From assembly GCA_023424395.1 (NCBI GenBank), contig JAFADY010000063.1, positions 317,354 to 381,353 of the forward strand: 64,000 nt of DNA. Reading direction: 5' to 3'. The notes beneath the pieces are model-generated. The model was not told the origin of the DNA. It did not search any database and saw nothing but the letters and a program-made list of their open reading frames with translations. This document shows, in pieces, positions 33,630 to 42,385 of this stretch. The stretch comes from Bacteroidota bacterium. Its GTDB lineage: Bacteria; Bacteroidota; Bacteroidia; Bacteroidales; Dysgonomonadaceae. The stretch's first letter is position 1. Each line of letters opens with the position of its first letter. The position numbers and the translations under genes were made by a program.

Positions 33630-34166
33630 ATGAAAAGAATTTATCTGATAGGGTATATGGGAGTGGGCAAAACCACTGTTGGAAAGAAATTGAGTAAATT
33701 ACTTGATCTTTCTTTTATCGACTTAGATAAATTTATAGAAAGTAAATACCACAAAACCGTTCCCGATTTGTTTAAAGAGAAGGGAGAACAGGGATTCAGA
33801 GAATTAGAGCGAAAATCTTTGAAAGAGGTTTCGGAGATAGAGAATGTGGTTGTTTCAACCGGCGGCGGCGCACCTTGTTTTTTCGACAACATGAATACAA
33901 TGAACAATACCGGAACAACTGTTTACATTAAGGCCGAACCGAAGGAACTGGCAGCTCGTTTAACGGCATCGAAAAACGTAAGGCCCATTGTTTCCGATAA
34001 ATCAGCGGAAGAATTGTTGCCTTTTATTATCGATCACTTGGCCAAAAGAGAAAATTTTTATAATCAGGCACATATTGTTTATTTAACAGATCGGTTGCTC
34101 ACCAAAGAAAAGGTCTATCTAACCGTGAATGGAATTGCAGATGAACTAAAAAAAATACAAAAATGA
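33630..34166 (+). CDS. aroK: shikimate kinase
   Basis: Phosphorylates shikimate in the chorismate pathway. The product has 178 residues from ATG 33630; upstream codons in the same frame overlap cls and have no match. Motifs are the Walker A block IGYMGVGKTTVGKKL, the DxD-type FIDLDKFIE, the shikimate-binding VSTGGGAPCF and RPIV. The stop overlaps the next gene's start by 4 bp (ATGA), which couples translation. Confidence 0.95.
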   Translation: MKRIYLIGYMGVGKTTVGKKLSKLLDLSFIDLDKFIESKYHKTVPDLFKEKGEQGFRELERKSLKEVSEIENVVVSTGGGAPCFFDNMNTMNNTGTTVYIKAEPKELAARLTASKNVRPIVSDKSAEELLPFIIDHLAKRENFYNQAHIVYLTDRLLTKEKVYLTVNGIADELKKIQK

Positions 34167-35371
34167 TGTACGAACCTTTAAAAAGCACGTCATTTTTCGT
34201 GCGCGAATTATTGCTGAAAGTGGATACCCAAAAAATATCGCTTGTAATTGGGATACCTAAAGAAGATCAGGAAGTCGAAAAGCGATTGGCTATCACCCCC
34301 GAAACGGTTGCCTTGCTTGTTGAATCCGGTTACAAATTGCTTTTTGAAAGCGGCGCGGGTTTATGCATCAATTACTCCGATCGCTATTATGCAGAATCGG
34401 GAGCTGAAGTGGTTGAAACCAAAGAAGAAGTTTTTCAGGCTGATATTATTATTAAAATCGCACCCCCAACGTTTGAAGAGGTTTCCATGATGAAGCCGAA
34501 AAGCAGTGTTTTTTCTTTTTTACAACTGCATAATATGACTTCGGCTGTAATAGAATTAATGGCCGAAAAGCGAATCAATGCCTCGGCATACGAGCTTATT
34601 TACGATGATAACAATGTATCTCCTTTCATTACGGCTATCTCCGAGATAGAAGGCGCTTGTTCCATAACCTTGGCGGCAGAGATGATGAGCAATGCTCACG
34701 GCGGCAAAGGTATTTTACTAGGTGGAATTCCGGGAATTTCCCCCACCGAAATAATAATTATCGGAGCCGGAGTAGCCGGCACAGTCGCTGCGAGAGCAGC
34801 GATTGCGTTAGGCGCGTTGGTAAAAGTTTTTGACGACGATGTAAATAAACTTCGCAAAATTCAACACGAGCTGGGGCGCGCGGTTTTTACTTCCACATTG
34901 CAACCCAATGTATTACGCAATAATTTTCGTTCTGCCGATGTAGTTATAGGGGCCTTGCAATATGTAAACAAAACGCATTTTTACAGAATATCCACCGATT
35001 TAATTCGTGAAATGAAAAAAGGTTCGCTCATTATCGATTTGCGCATGGCGCAAGGAGGTTGTTTCGAAACGACGATGGAAGCATGCTTACCCGATCATCC
35101 CGTCATTTTTGAAAAATTCGGTATTTTACATTTCTGCGAATTGAATTTAAGTTCTCGTGTAGCCCGCACTGCATCTATTGCGTTGAGCAATATTTTTATA
35201 TCCATGTTTACGGCCATGGCCGATTGTGGCGGATTCGGGCAGTTCGCCCGTTTCGACAGAGGTTTTGCAGCCGGGTTTTATATGTTTTCCGGTAAAATGG
35301 TAAATTCCTACGTCGCCAATCATTTTAATTTGTCGGTAAACGATATCGGATTGTTTTTACCGGGATATTAG
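34163..35371 (+). CDS. alanine dehydrogenase / transhydrogenase-alpha family protein with altered catalytic residues
   Basis: A 402-residue protein with the AlaDH/PNT N-terminal domain (IGIPKEDQEVEKRLAITPE) and NAD domain (IIIGAGVAGTVAARAA). In known alanine dehydrogenases a His lies in a TYLHLA-type block and an Asp in IDQGGCFE. Here these read SFLQLHN and LRMAQGGCFE, so by simple alignment the His is Gln and the Asp is Ala. The enzyme may have another substrate or a structural role, or my hand alignment may be off. The start overlaps aroK. Similar Bacteroidota proteins are usually annotated alanine dehydrogenase. Confidence 0.8.
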   Translation: MMYEPLKSTSFFVRELLLKVDTQKISLVIGIPKEDQEVEKRLAITPETVALLVESGYKLLFESGAGLCINYSDRYYAESGAEVVETKEEVFQADIIIKIAPPTFEEVSMMKPKSSVFSFLQLHNMTSAVIELMAEKRINASAYELIYDDNNVSPFITAISEIEGACSITLAAEMMSNAHGGKGILLGGIPGISPTEIIIIGAGVAGTVAARAAIALGALVKVFDDDVNKLRKIQHELGRAVFTSTLQPNVLRNNFRSADVVIGALQYVNKTHFYRISTDLIREMKKGSLIIDLRMAQGGCFETTMEACLPDHPVIFEKFGILHFCELNLSSRVARTASIALSNIFISMFTAMADCGGFGQFARFDRGFAAGFYMFSGKMVNSYVANHFNLSVNDIGLFLPGY

Positions 35372-35384
35372 TAGATAGGAAACC

Positions 35385-36089
35385 CTATCTTGTTAATTTC
35401 ATTGTTAAAATTCTTATGTCTTCTATTGGCCTATCTTGGCGGTCGGTTTCTACTTTTGAAATGCGTTCCACCACATCCATTCCTTTCAACACTTCGCCGA
35501 AAACGGTGTAGTTGCCGTCTAAATGCGGTGTTCCGCCAATGGTTTTGTAATCTTCGCGGGCTCGCGAGCTGAATTTGTAGGTGGAATCGTTGGCATTGCC
35601 GTATCGGTTGATGTTGTTTCTCTGTAAGTTGTCAAGCTGCTCATCTGTAAACTTTTTTCCTGTAACAATATAAAATTGGCATCCCGAAGATGCTTTCAGG
35701 GGATTAAAATTGTCGCCTTGCCGGGCTGCAGCTAAAACTCCTCTTTTATGATAAAGCGTTGGAGTCCTGAATTCCGCAGGAATTGTGTAACCAACATCTC
35801 CGCTGCCCAACGCGGCGTCAGCCAATGCTGTTTTCGAATCTGGGTCTCCGCCTTGTATCATAAACGCTTCTATTACCCGATGAAAAAGCACGCCATCGTA
35901 AAATTTAGATTTCACCAGTTTAATAAAACTATCTCTGTGTTGCGGTGTTTCGTTATAGAGTTTCAGTATAATGTCGCCCTCGGTGGTTTTTACCAAAACT
36001 TTTTGTTCTCTGTGAGTTCCGGTTCTGAGCGTGAAGCAGGATGCCGCAACAAAAACTATACATAGTAAAAACAATGATTTTTTAAACAT
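35385..36089 (-). CDS. cyclophilin-type peptidyl-prolyl isomerase, lipoprotein
   Basis: A 234-residue protein with a lipobox VAASC (Cys18), so it is a periplasm-facing lipoprotein. The cyclophilin core is present: FYDGVLFHRVIEAFMIQGGD and NYTVFGEVLKGMDVVERI. An insert of about 40 residues (KKFTDEQLDNLQRNN onward) lies in the middle, as in many Bacteroidota homologs. It should speed proline isomerisation in exported proteins. It lies 16 bp downstream of the sixA-like gene and converges with the Ald-like gene. Confidence 0.93.
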   Translation of the reverse strand: MFKKSLFLLCIVFVAASCFTLRTGTHREQKVLVKTTEGDIILKLYNETPQHRDSFIKLVKSKFYDGVLFHRVIEAFMIQGGDPDSKTALADAALGSGDVGYTIPAEFRTPTLYHKRGVLAAARQGDNFNPLKASSGCQFYIVTGKKFTDEQLDNLQRNNINRYGNANDSTYKFSSRAREDYKTIGGTPHLDGNYTVFGEVLKGMDVVERISKVETDRQDRPIEDIRILTMKLTR

Positions 36090-36105
36090 ATATTTTCATT
36101 TAAAT

Positions 36106-36591
36106 TTATAATTCCTTCGCCAATTGCAGCCATTGAAACGAGGCATCAGGGGAGATTTCGTGCCATTTTTCGGTATTGAAATTAAAGCAAACTGCCGATG
36201 CCGTAGGCAAATTATAAAGTTGAAAACCAAAATAATTGATAAGGTTCGTCAATCCGGGATTGTGCCCAACCAACATACAATGGCTTATATCGTTTGGGAT
36301 TTCGGCAACGGATTTTAAAATGGCATGAACGGATGCATGATACAAATTCGCATCAACTTTTATGCCTTGAACAGCGTAGTTCATGTTCTCGGCAGCAATT
36401 TTTGCTGTGTCAACGGCTCGTTTTGCCGCTGAAGATAAAATCATTTCCGGTTTGCCTGATTTTTTCAAAATGAATAATCCCATTTCTTTGGTATTCTTTT
36501 TTCCGCGCTCGTTCAGAGGGCGGTCAAAATCAACCAAATCGGGATTATCCCATGCCGATTTTCCGTGCCGGAAAATGATAAGTGTTTTCAT
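36106..36591 (-). CDS. SixA-like histidine phosphatase
   Basis: A 161-residue protein of the histidine-phosphatase branch: LIIFRHGKSAWD with the catalytic RHG, LNERGKKN, and MLVGHNPGLTNLI with the second His. SixA dephosphorylates phosphohistidine in signalling or PTS proteins; the substrate here is unknown. The start at 36591 (MKTLIIF) is preferred over the ATG at 36615 because the motif should begin right at the N-terminus. It sits 48 bp after the DUF1573 gene in the same direction. Confidence 0.88.
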   Translation of the reverse strand: MKTLIIFRHGKSAWDNPDLVDFDRPLNERGKKNTKEMGLFILKKSGKPEMILSSAAKRAVDTAKIAAENMNYAVQGIKVDANLYHASVHAILKSVAEIPNDISHCMLVGHNPGLTNLINYFGFQLYNLPTASAVCFNFNTEKWHEISPDASFQWLQLAKEL

Positions 36592-36639
36592 TTGTTTAAT
36601 TATAGAAGTTAACAAAATAGAAGATAAATAGTTTATGAT

Positions 36640-37164
36640 CTATTGAGCAAAATCTTCATCCATATAATATCCTTTATTATTTTCTCTTCCATCTACAAGA
36701 CCTTTGATTCCTCCTCCTTGTTTGTCTCTTTCGTTATATAATTCTTCGTAATCTTTTGTGTAAAGGCTTTGTGGTACTACATGAATGTCAAAAATCACAT
36801 CTTTTGTTTCGGAAGTTGCAAAATTGCCGTAAAGCGTTATGTGATGCTGAACATAACCGATATTTTTTCCACTGTCATAAGTAAGTAATAAAAATCCGTT
36901 TTTGCCTGCAGGAATTGTTTTTATGGAAGATTTTTTTAAAGTGATACAACCGCAAGATGAAATAATGTCACTTAAAAAAAATGGATTTTCACCCGTATTT
37001 GTGATTTCAAAGGACATATCAACCTTTTGCCCCATCAATACGGGATAATAATGCCGGTTATTATCCGCAATTTCAATGGTTGTTGTAGCATTTTTTAAAT
37101 CTCGACAACTAAAGAAAAATAATAAGAAAACGGACGATGCTAAAATTATGAATATACGTTTCAT
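36640..37164 (-). CDS. DUF1573 lipoprotein
   Basis: A 174-residue lipoprotein, lipobox FFFSC (Cys20), with one DUF1573 domain (immunoglobulin-like). Family blocks are FEITNTGENPFFLSDIISSC then GCITLKK, followed by IPAGKNGFLLLTYDSG. Such proteins are common in Bacteroidota and poorly understood. It starts 4 bp after the DUF4838 gene stop, so it belongs to the exopolysaccharide-type operon, where it may be a periplasmic or outer-membrane accessory factor. That role is inferred from position only. AT-rich. Confidence 0.85.
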   Translation of the reverse strand: MKRIFIILASSVFLLFFFSCRDLKNATTTIEIADNNRHYYPVLMGQKVDMSFEITNTGENPFFLSDIISSCGCITLKKSSIKTIPAGKNGFLLLTYDSGKNIGYVQHHITLYGNFATSETKDVIFDIHVVPQSLYTKDYEELYNERDKQGGGIKGLVDGRENNKGYYMDEDFAQ

Positions 37165-37168
37165 TGGG

Positions 37169-39328
37169 CTATTTTATTATTTGTATTTCATCACAGGCAA
37201 TGATATGTTTCGATGATCTATCTCGTTGAAATTTAATTTCTATCGTATTAAAATTTTGTAAATTTATAGGTACAACGCAATAAGCAGTGCCATCATCTTG
37301 ATGAAGTTTATCCGTAGTTATAATTGTGTGAACTTTGTTATCGGCCATCACTTCAATGGCCTTTGGCGGTAAAATACGGTGCTTTTCCATTTTTAGAAAA
37401 CGAAATGCAATGTTTTTCCCTTTTCTAACATCTTCACTTACCTTAAATCGTATATGAAAATCATCGATGCTACTTAAATGCCAACCTTGATGATAGTTGT
37501 CTTTGAATCCCTGTATTCTATCTTGAAGCAATTCGGGGCTTTCATAATTTTCATCGGGTTTGGAAATTAAAGCTACATCGGCATTCATTAAAAGATTTTC
37601 GTAAATACCTGTCTTTTTTATTCGTTTCCATTCATCAATATATGTTGCAAGTTCTCCGTTGGATTCCTTGTATGAAGTCAGGTTATCAAATTCCTTGTAT
37701 TTTTCTAATGCGTTTATAATAGTATCAGTTTCGTTCTTATATATCATTTTACCGGGTTCTTTTTGTGCAAAACCATAAATACCACTGCCATTTAAGTAGG
37801 CTATTTGCAAGCGGGTAAAACTTAGGGCCGTGTATAATTTCCGTACTTTTTCTCTTTCTTCTCCGGTTGTTTGCGGGATAATTGCATTTAATGCGTTGTA
37901 AAACTCAATAAATTCTTCGATATTTAAGTACGTATCTACATTTTGCTTAAATCCGCCATAGATATTGTAAGGCAACTTTTTATTTTTATATTCTTCTTCT
38001 AAACCCAAATAATAGCTTGATAACAATTGATGGCTAATGGGGTAATTTTTACGTAAATATATTTGTGCTAACGATGCAACATTCACATTTACATCCATCA
38101 TTAAAGCGGCAAGTATATATGTTTTTAAATCATCAAACGGAGAATATTCGTATCCGCTTGCATTGATGAAAATACCTTTGGCCCCGATTTCTTTGAAATA
38201 ACGGAGTTGATTTTGTTTTCCATATAAAATAGGCAATGGAGTAAGATAATCGTCAAAATTGGCGGCATAATCCCATAAATAGATATTTTGTGTTTTAGGC
38301 TGCCAACTTTTAAATAAGGATGAGAAATTTTTTACAGCAGGAGATTCATTATTAAGAGCTACTCCTTTTGGCAAATCGATAGTGCTGATAAAAACTCCCG
38401 CATTCTTCAGTAATTGGTATTTAGAAGGAAGCGCTGTTGTTCGGTATGCTGTTGTAAAAAAATAGTGATAAGGAAATTTCTCAGCTAATTTATTTAGTAA
38501 ATTTACTACTGCCGGAGTGGCAACAGTATTGCTGTTCCCTGCCTGCCGACATAGCGGGCACATACAAACCAAATCATTATCTTGGGGCATTATCATAAAG
38601 TAAGAACGTAGCTTTTTTCCATTGCCATAATTATCAATTATGTAACTGACAATATTATCGAAGAGTGCATCCGATGAAAAACAGAATTGTTCTTTATTTT
38701 GAATATCATCAATTGTTGCATAAATACTATTATCCGTAGAAGTAATTAGTTTAGATAAGTTGTGTCCCCATAATCCCCAATCTAAATCAACGGAGTGGGT
38801 GCCGATTATGGGAGCATACTCGGGTTGCAGGTTCGATGAGAAAAAAGGGCCGCGATAGTTGAAATCGAAGTTTTTACATCCGTTGTTGAATTTTATAAAA
38901 GCCGGAGGCAGGTCATCGGCATTGAATCTTGAGTCTTTGGTAGCGATCGTTTCAATGAGTTGGTATATTATCCAAATGGAAAGCCTGTCGCTACAAACAC
39001 GTATGTGGAGCTTATCATAGGTGTGTTGGATACAGTAATCGTCTTTTAAATCTTCTGCTATTTCAAGGTGAATGTTTTTAAAACCTTTGGGAGTTTTTAT
39101 TTTGTTGGAAGCGCCTAATTGCAAAAGCACGATCGACTTTTCTTGGGTTCTTTTTTTCAAATGATCATATAAATACTGTGCTCTTAATTCACTCACGGCA
39201 TCTTCTTCGGCTGTAATTATATAACCTTTTGCAGCTACGTGTTGGTCGTTTGCCGAACAGTTGTTCGCAAATAACAGCCCTGATGCTGTTATCAGAATAA
39301 ACTTGATTAGAATATTAGAAAGCCACAT
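37169..39328 (-). CDS. DUF4838 protein, putative periplasmic carbohydrate-active enzyme
   Basis: A 719-residue exported protein (signal peptide to about residue 26). It has the layout of DUF4838 proteins: an N-terminal alpha/beta domain like that before alpha-glucuronidases (FILITASGLLFA, then KGYIITAEEDAVSELRAQYL), a central barrel (CMCPLCRQAG, NIYLWDYAANFDDYLTPLP) and a C-terminal beta domain. Members are often near glycan genes, but few have tested activity. It overlaps the TPR-barrel gene by 14 bp. In this operon it could trim, modify or cleave the exported polymer in the periplasm, much as PgaB or BcsZ do. That role is inferred from position. Confidence 0.75.
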   Translation of the reverse strand: MWLSNILIKFILITASGLLFANNCSANDQHVAAKGYIITAEEDAVSELRAQYLYDHLKKRTQEKSIVLLQLGASNKIKTPKGFKNIHLEIAEDLKDDYCIQHTYDKLHIRVCSDRLSIWIIYQLIETIATKDSRFNADDLPPAFIKFNNGCKNFDFNYRGPFFSSNLQPEYAPIIGTHSVDLDWGLWGHNLSKLITSTDNSIYATIDDIQNKEQFCFSSDALFDNIVSYIIDNYGNGKKLRSYFMIMPQDNDLVCMCPLCRQAGNSNTVATPAVVNLLNKLAEKFPYHYFFTTAYRTTALPSKYQLLKNAGVFISTIDLPKGVALNNESPAVKNFSSLFKSWQPKTQNIYLWDYAANFDDYLTPLPILYGKQNQLRYFKEIGAKGIFINASGYEYSPFDDLKTYILAALMMDVNVNVASLAQIYLRKNYPISHQLLSSYYLGLEEEYKNKKLPYNIYGGFKQNVDTYLNIEEFIEFYNALNAIIPQTTGEEREKVRKLYTALSFTRLQIAYLNGSGIYGFAQKEPGKMIYKNETDTIINALEKYKEFDNLTSYKESNGELATYIDEWKRIKKTGIYENLLMNADVALISKPDENYESPELLQDRIQGFKDNYHQGWHLSSIDDFHIRFKVSEDVRKGKNIAFRFLKMEKHRILPPKAIEVMADNKVHTIITTDKLHQDDGTAYCVVPINLQNFNTIEIKFQRDRSSKHIIACDEIQIIK

Positions 39329-42300
39329 TAACCTGCAAATAGATATTATATAAATTTCTGAATTTATCGGGATCCGGAGTATTTAAAAGATATTGATAAT
39401 CTGTATCATTCGGATCATAAAGGCCACTGTCTTTTATCATTTTAAATGGATTAGGGCTTGATTTGTAATTATACCAAGTGCCTAAAATACTTGCAGAGAT
39501 AGTTTTAGATAGCATATATCCAAAGCCTGCCCCTACCATAGTGTTCATTATGGAAAAAGTATTAAACTGATCGTAATTTAGCAACATATCTACATCGGGC
39601 GCATTTCCGGCGCTTGCCATAGCTAAAACATACGTTTTAGGAGTATTTATATAATAGTGTACTTGTCCCGATACATTAAATAGCCACTGATTATTTATAT
39701 GTGGAGTGTTGGTTTTGGTATCAGTAGATGTTTTTAGCGACATTTCAGACGTTTTGTTAAGTAAAAAATTATTCAAACGAACGTTTAATCGCCAATTATC
39801 CAACTCTTTTGTCATACCCAATACAAAATTGAACAAATTGCTTTTTGATGCTATGGTAAGAGAATCATTATTAAACATATTGTCCGTAGCTTCTGTACGC
39901 CGGAAAATGTAATCGTCGGACTGATCTATATATCTGTATCCAACGCCTATTTCTCCTTCCCAAGTATGGTCGAATAAATACCTAAATGCAGAAGCATTTA
40001 GAGCTATAACGGGAAAGAATTGATTTGCCCACGCTGCATTTACTCCCGTACGAAAATTATTTCCCCAAATTCTATCCCATTCGCCTTGTATTTGATAACC
40101 TTTTCCGTTGGGGCGTCCCGCATAATTTATTCTTCCCGTATAAGTATTTACACCTTCAAACCGGCTGTACTCAATTGTGGATATGCTACTTATGGTGTAG
40201 TCGTGGCCGTGCCTGCTGCGCAAATGAGATAATACGATCTCGTTTTTGTTGCTTTTGTAATTTAAGAATTTAAGATATTGTTTAAAGTCATCTTCTTCGA
40301 TGTATGAAGGAACATAAAAAGATTGATAATAATAAGCAGAATCGTATTGATGGATTTTCTCGAAAGCCACACCCTTTGCATATTTAAGTGAATTATTATT
40401 AGGTGCATAGGTGAGCGCCGTATCAAGAACACTTAAACTTTCTTGTATTTTCTGTCTCTTGATAAGTTGTAATCCGTAATTTTCAGCGATTTGAGCAAAA
40501 GCATTGATTAGGTTCTCGTTATACTTATTGTTTCGAAGGTCGTTGTGCAAATTTGCGTATAGTTCAGAATAATCTGCAGTGTTTTTTCCTTCGAGTTCTG
40601 CCAATTTTATTTTAAAAAACAATTCATCGGGATATGCCGCAATCCCCTGTTCTGCATATTCTTGCATAGATTTTGTGTCTTTTATACGATAAGAATGGTT
40701 TACGGCATATTGCAAAGCATTTAGATTTCGGGAGTCTGTTTCGAGCCATCTTTTTATCGCCGACATTGATTCTTCGTACTTAAATTCATTGTCTAATTCT
40801 TTAATTATCGCTATCAATAAATCTTCATAACCTCCCAAAAATTTTGGTTTTGTTTCGTTGTCTACTAATTTTATGGCTGTTTCAAAATCGCTCATCGCAT
40901 TATGATAGCGTTTCATTTTGAAATATATATCGGATCTTTTTACAAACAAATTCGGGTTTGCCGAATCCGAAGCAATAATTTCATTTAGCATATTTAGTGC
41001 GTTGGTGTAGTCCCCATTTTCGGTATAAATAGTGAATATGGCATTTCGCGCTGCTTGAACTATTTCAGGGTCTTCGCTAAATTGCAGTACTTCTTTCCAA
41101 TGGTTTAATGCTGCAAGGTAATCTTGGTCGGTTGTTGATTGTTTGGCGTTTTCAAATTTGATTTTCACATATTCATCACGTATATCGGTATCGGTGGGGT
41201 ATTGATGAAAAAGTTTCTCGGTAAGAGAGCTAACTTTTGATTTATTCCCTAACATTTTATACGCATTGATTTCCCTTAAAAACAATGATTTGGACTCACC
41301 CCTTACGTTTCGGTATCTGTTTAGGTGATATAAGGCTTCTTCAAATTGATTCTTGCCGATTGCATCATTATACACAAAATTAAACGCTTCTTCGTTTCCG
41401 GGGTTCATATCGAGAATTTTCCCGTATAAAACGGACGGTTCTATGTCTTTTGCATTTCTTGCGGCCTCCAAAAGATAATAATTATACTGTTGTCGTACAT
41501 TGCTGCTGTTACTGTATCTCATCTGCTGTTGCAATAAAGATAACACTTCATTGTAACGTTTTTGTTCCGATAGCAAACTTGCTTTTTTTAATACAAGTTG
41601 TTCATTATTAGGAAAGTAATTTAAGGTTCTATCTATATAGCTTAATGCTTTATAATTGTCTCCGGCAAAGATGTAATCATTAATAAGGCTTAAAGAGTTC
41701 TCTAAGTTTTTGGGGTCTTCCTTTAGTAGCTCTTCTCTCATAACAATGGCTTCATCAATATTCCCTTTTTTGCGATTTTCAATTGCCTGCATTTCCGTGT
41801 GATATTGATAATCGCTTTGTAATTTTGTGTCATTTGGATATATTTGGGCAAGGCGCTTTCGTAAACGATTCGCTTCAACCGTGTTTCCTTGAAGTTCGTA
41901 AAGATCAATTTTTCTTTGCCACAACCCTCGCCAATAAGGGTTAACTTCTAAAAGTTCATTTACATAGCAGATGGCGCTTGAGTATCTTTTAGTTTCCTGC
42001 TCTACATTTACGAGCAGTTGTTTTGAGTCGACATTATTAGGATTATGATCCAATGATTTCACCAAATCATACCGGGCTCTGTCGTATTCTTTTTTATGCA
42101 GGTAATATTTCCCTGATAACATTCTTAAGTCTGAATTCTTTGGATATTTACTTAATCCTTCATCGACAATCTTTTTTCCATTTTCCCAATCATTGCTGTT
42201 GAAGAGTTCGTTAGCCCTTACTACATATTCATCAGGGTCTTTTATATCGAGTATATTTTGAGCTTGCAACTCCGAGAATAAAAAGGTGGATAGAAAAATA

Positions 42301-42362
42301 AGAACAAGCATCTTACAAAAGATATGCCTGTTAGAGAAAGTGTTTTCTATTATTTTTCTCAT
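39315..42362 (-). CDS. TPR protein fused to a YaiO-type outer-membrane barrel (putative exopolysaccharide porin)
   Basis: A 1015-residue protein. The ATG at 42362 gives a signal peptide ending in SELQAQ; a longer frame to 42443 overlaps the GT2 gene. Residues to about 720 are TPR repeats (for example RSDIYFKMKRYHNAMSDFE). The last 270 residues are a beta-barrel (YSRFEGVNTYTGRINYAGRP onward) ending VNVAF, close to the YaiO barrel family. A periplasmic TPR scaffold joined to an outer-membrane barrel is the design of PgaA, BcsC and AlgK-AlgE exporters. With the GT2 gene 23 bp upstream, polymer export is the best inference. Confidence 0.8.
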   Translation of the reverse strand: MRKIIENTFSNRHIFCKMLVLIFLSTFLFSELQAQNILDIKDPDEYVVRANELFNSNDWENGKKIVDEGLSKYPKNSDLRMLSGKYYLHKKEYDRARYDLVKSLDHNPNNVDSKQLLVNVEQETKRYSSAICYVNELLEVNPYWRGLWQRKIDLYELQGNTVEANRLRKRLAQIYPNDTKLQSDYQYHTEMQAIENRKKGNIDEAIVMREELLKEDPKNLENSLSLINDYIFAGDNYKALSYIDRTLNYFPNNEQLVLKKASLLSEQKRYNEVLSLLQQQMRYSNSSNVRQQYNYYLLEAARNAKDIEPSVLYGKILDMNPGNEEAFNFVYNDAIGKNQFEEALYHLNRYRNVRGESKSLFLREINAYKMLGNKSKVSSLTEKLFHQYPTDTDIRDEYVKIKFENAKQSTTDQDYLAALNHWKEVLQFSEDPEIVQAARNAIFTIYTENGDYTNALNMLNEIIASDSANPNLFVKRSDIYFKMKRYHNAMSDFETAIKLVDNETKPKFLGGYEDLLIAIIKELDNEFKYEESMSAIKRWLETDSRNLNALQYAVNHSYRIKDTKSMQEYAEQGIAAYPDELFFKIKLAELEGKNTADYSELYANLHNDLRNNKYNENLINAFAQIAENYGLQLIKRQKIQESLSVLDTALTYAPNNNSLKYAKGVAFEKIHQYDSAYYYQSFYVPSYIEEDDFKQYLKFLNYKSNKNEIVLSHLRSRHGHDYTISSISTIEYSRFEGVNTYTGRINYAGRPNGKGYQIQGEWDRIWGNNFRTGVNAAWANQFFPVIALNASAFRYLFDHTWEGEIGVGYRYIDQSDDYIFRRTEATDNMFNNDSLTIASKSNLFNFVLGMTKELDNWRLNVRLNNFLLNKTSEMSLKTSTDTKTNTPHINNQWLFNVSGQVHYYINTPKTYVLAMASAGNAPDVDMLLNYDQFNTFSIMNTMVGAGFGYMLSKTISASILGTWYNYKSSPNPFKMIKDSGLYDPNDTDYQYLLNTPDPDKFRNLYNIYLQVNVAF

Positions 42363-42385
42363 ATTCTTATTTATTATTAAATCAA

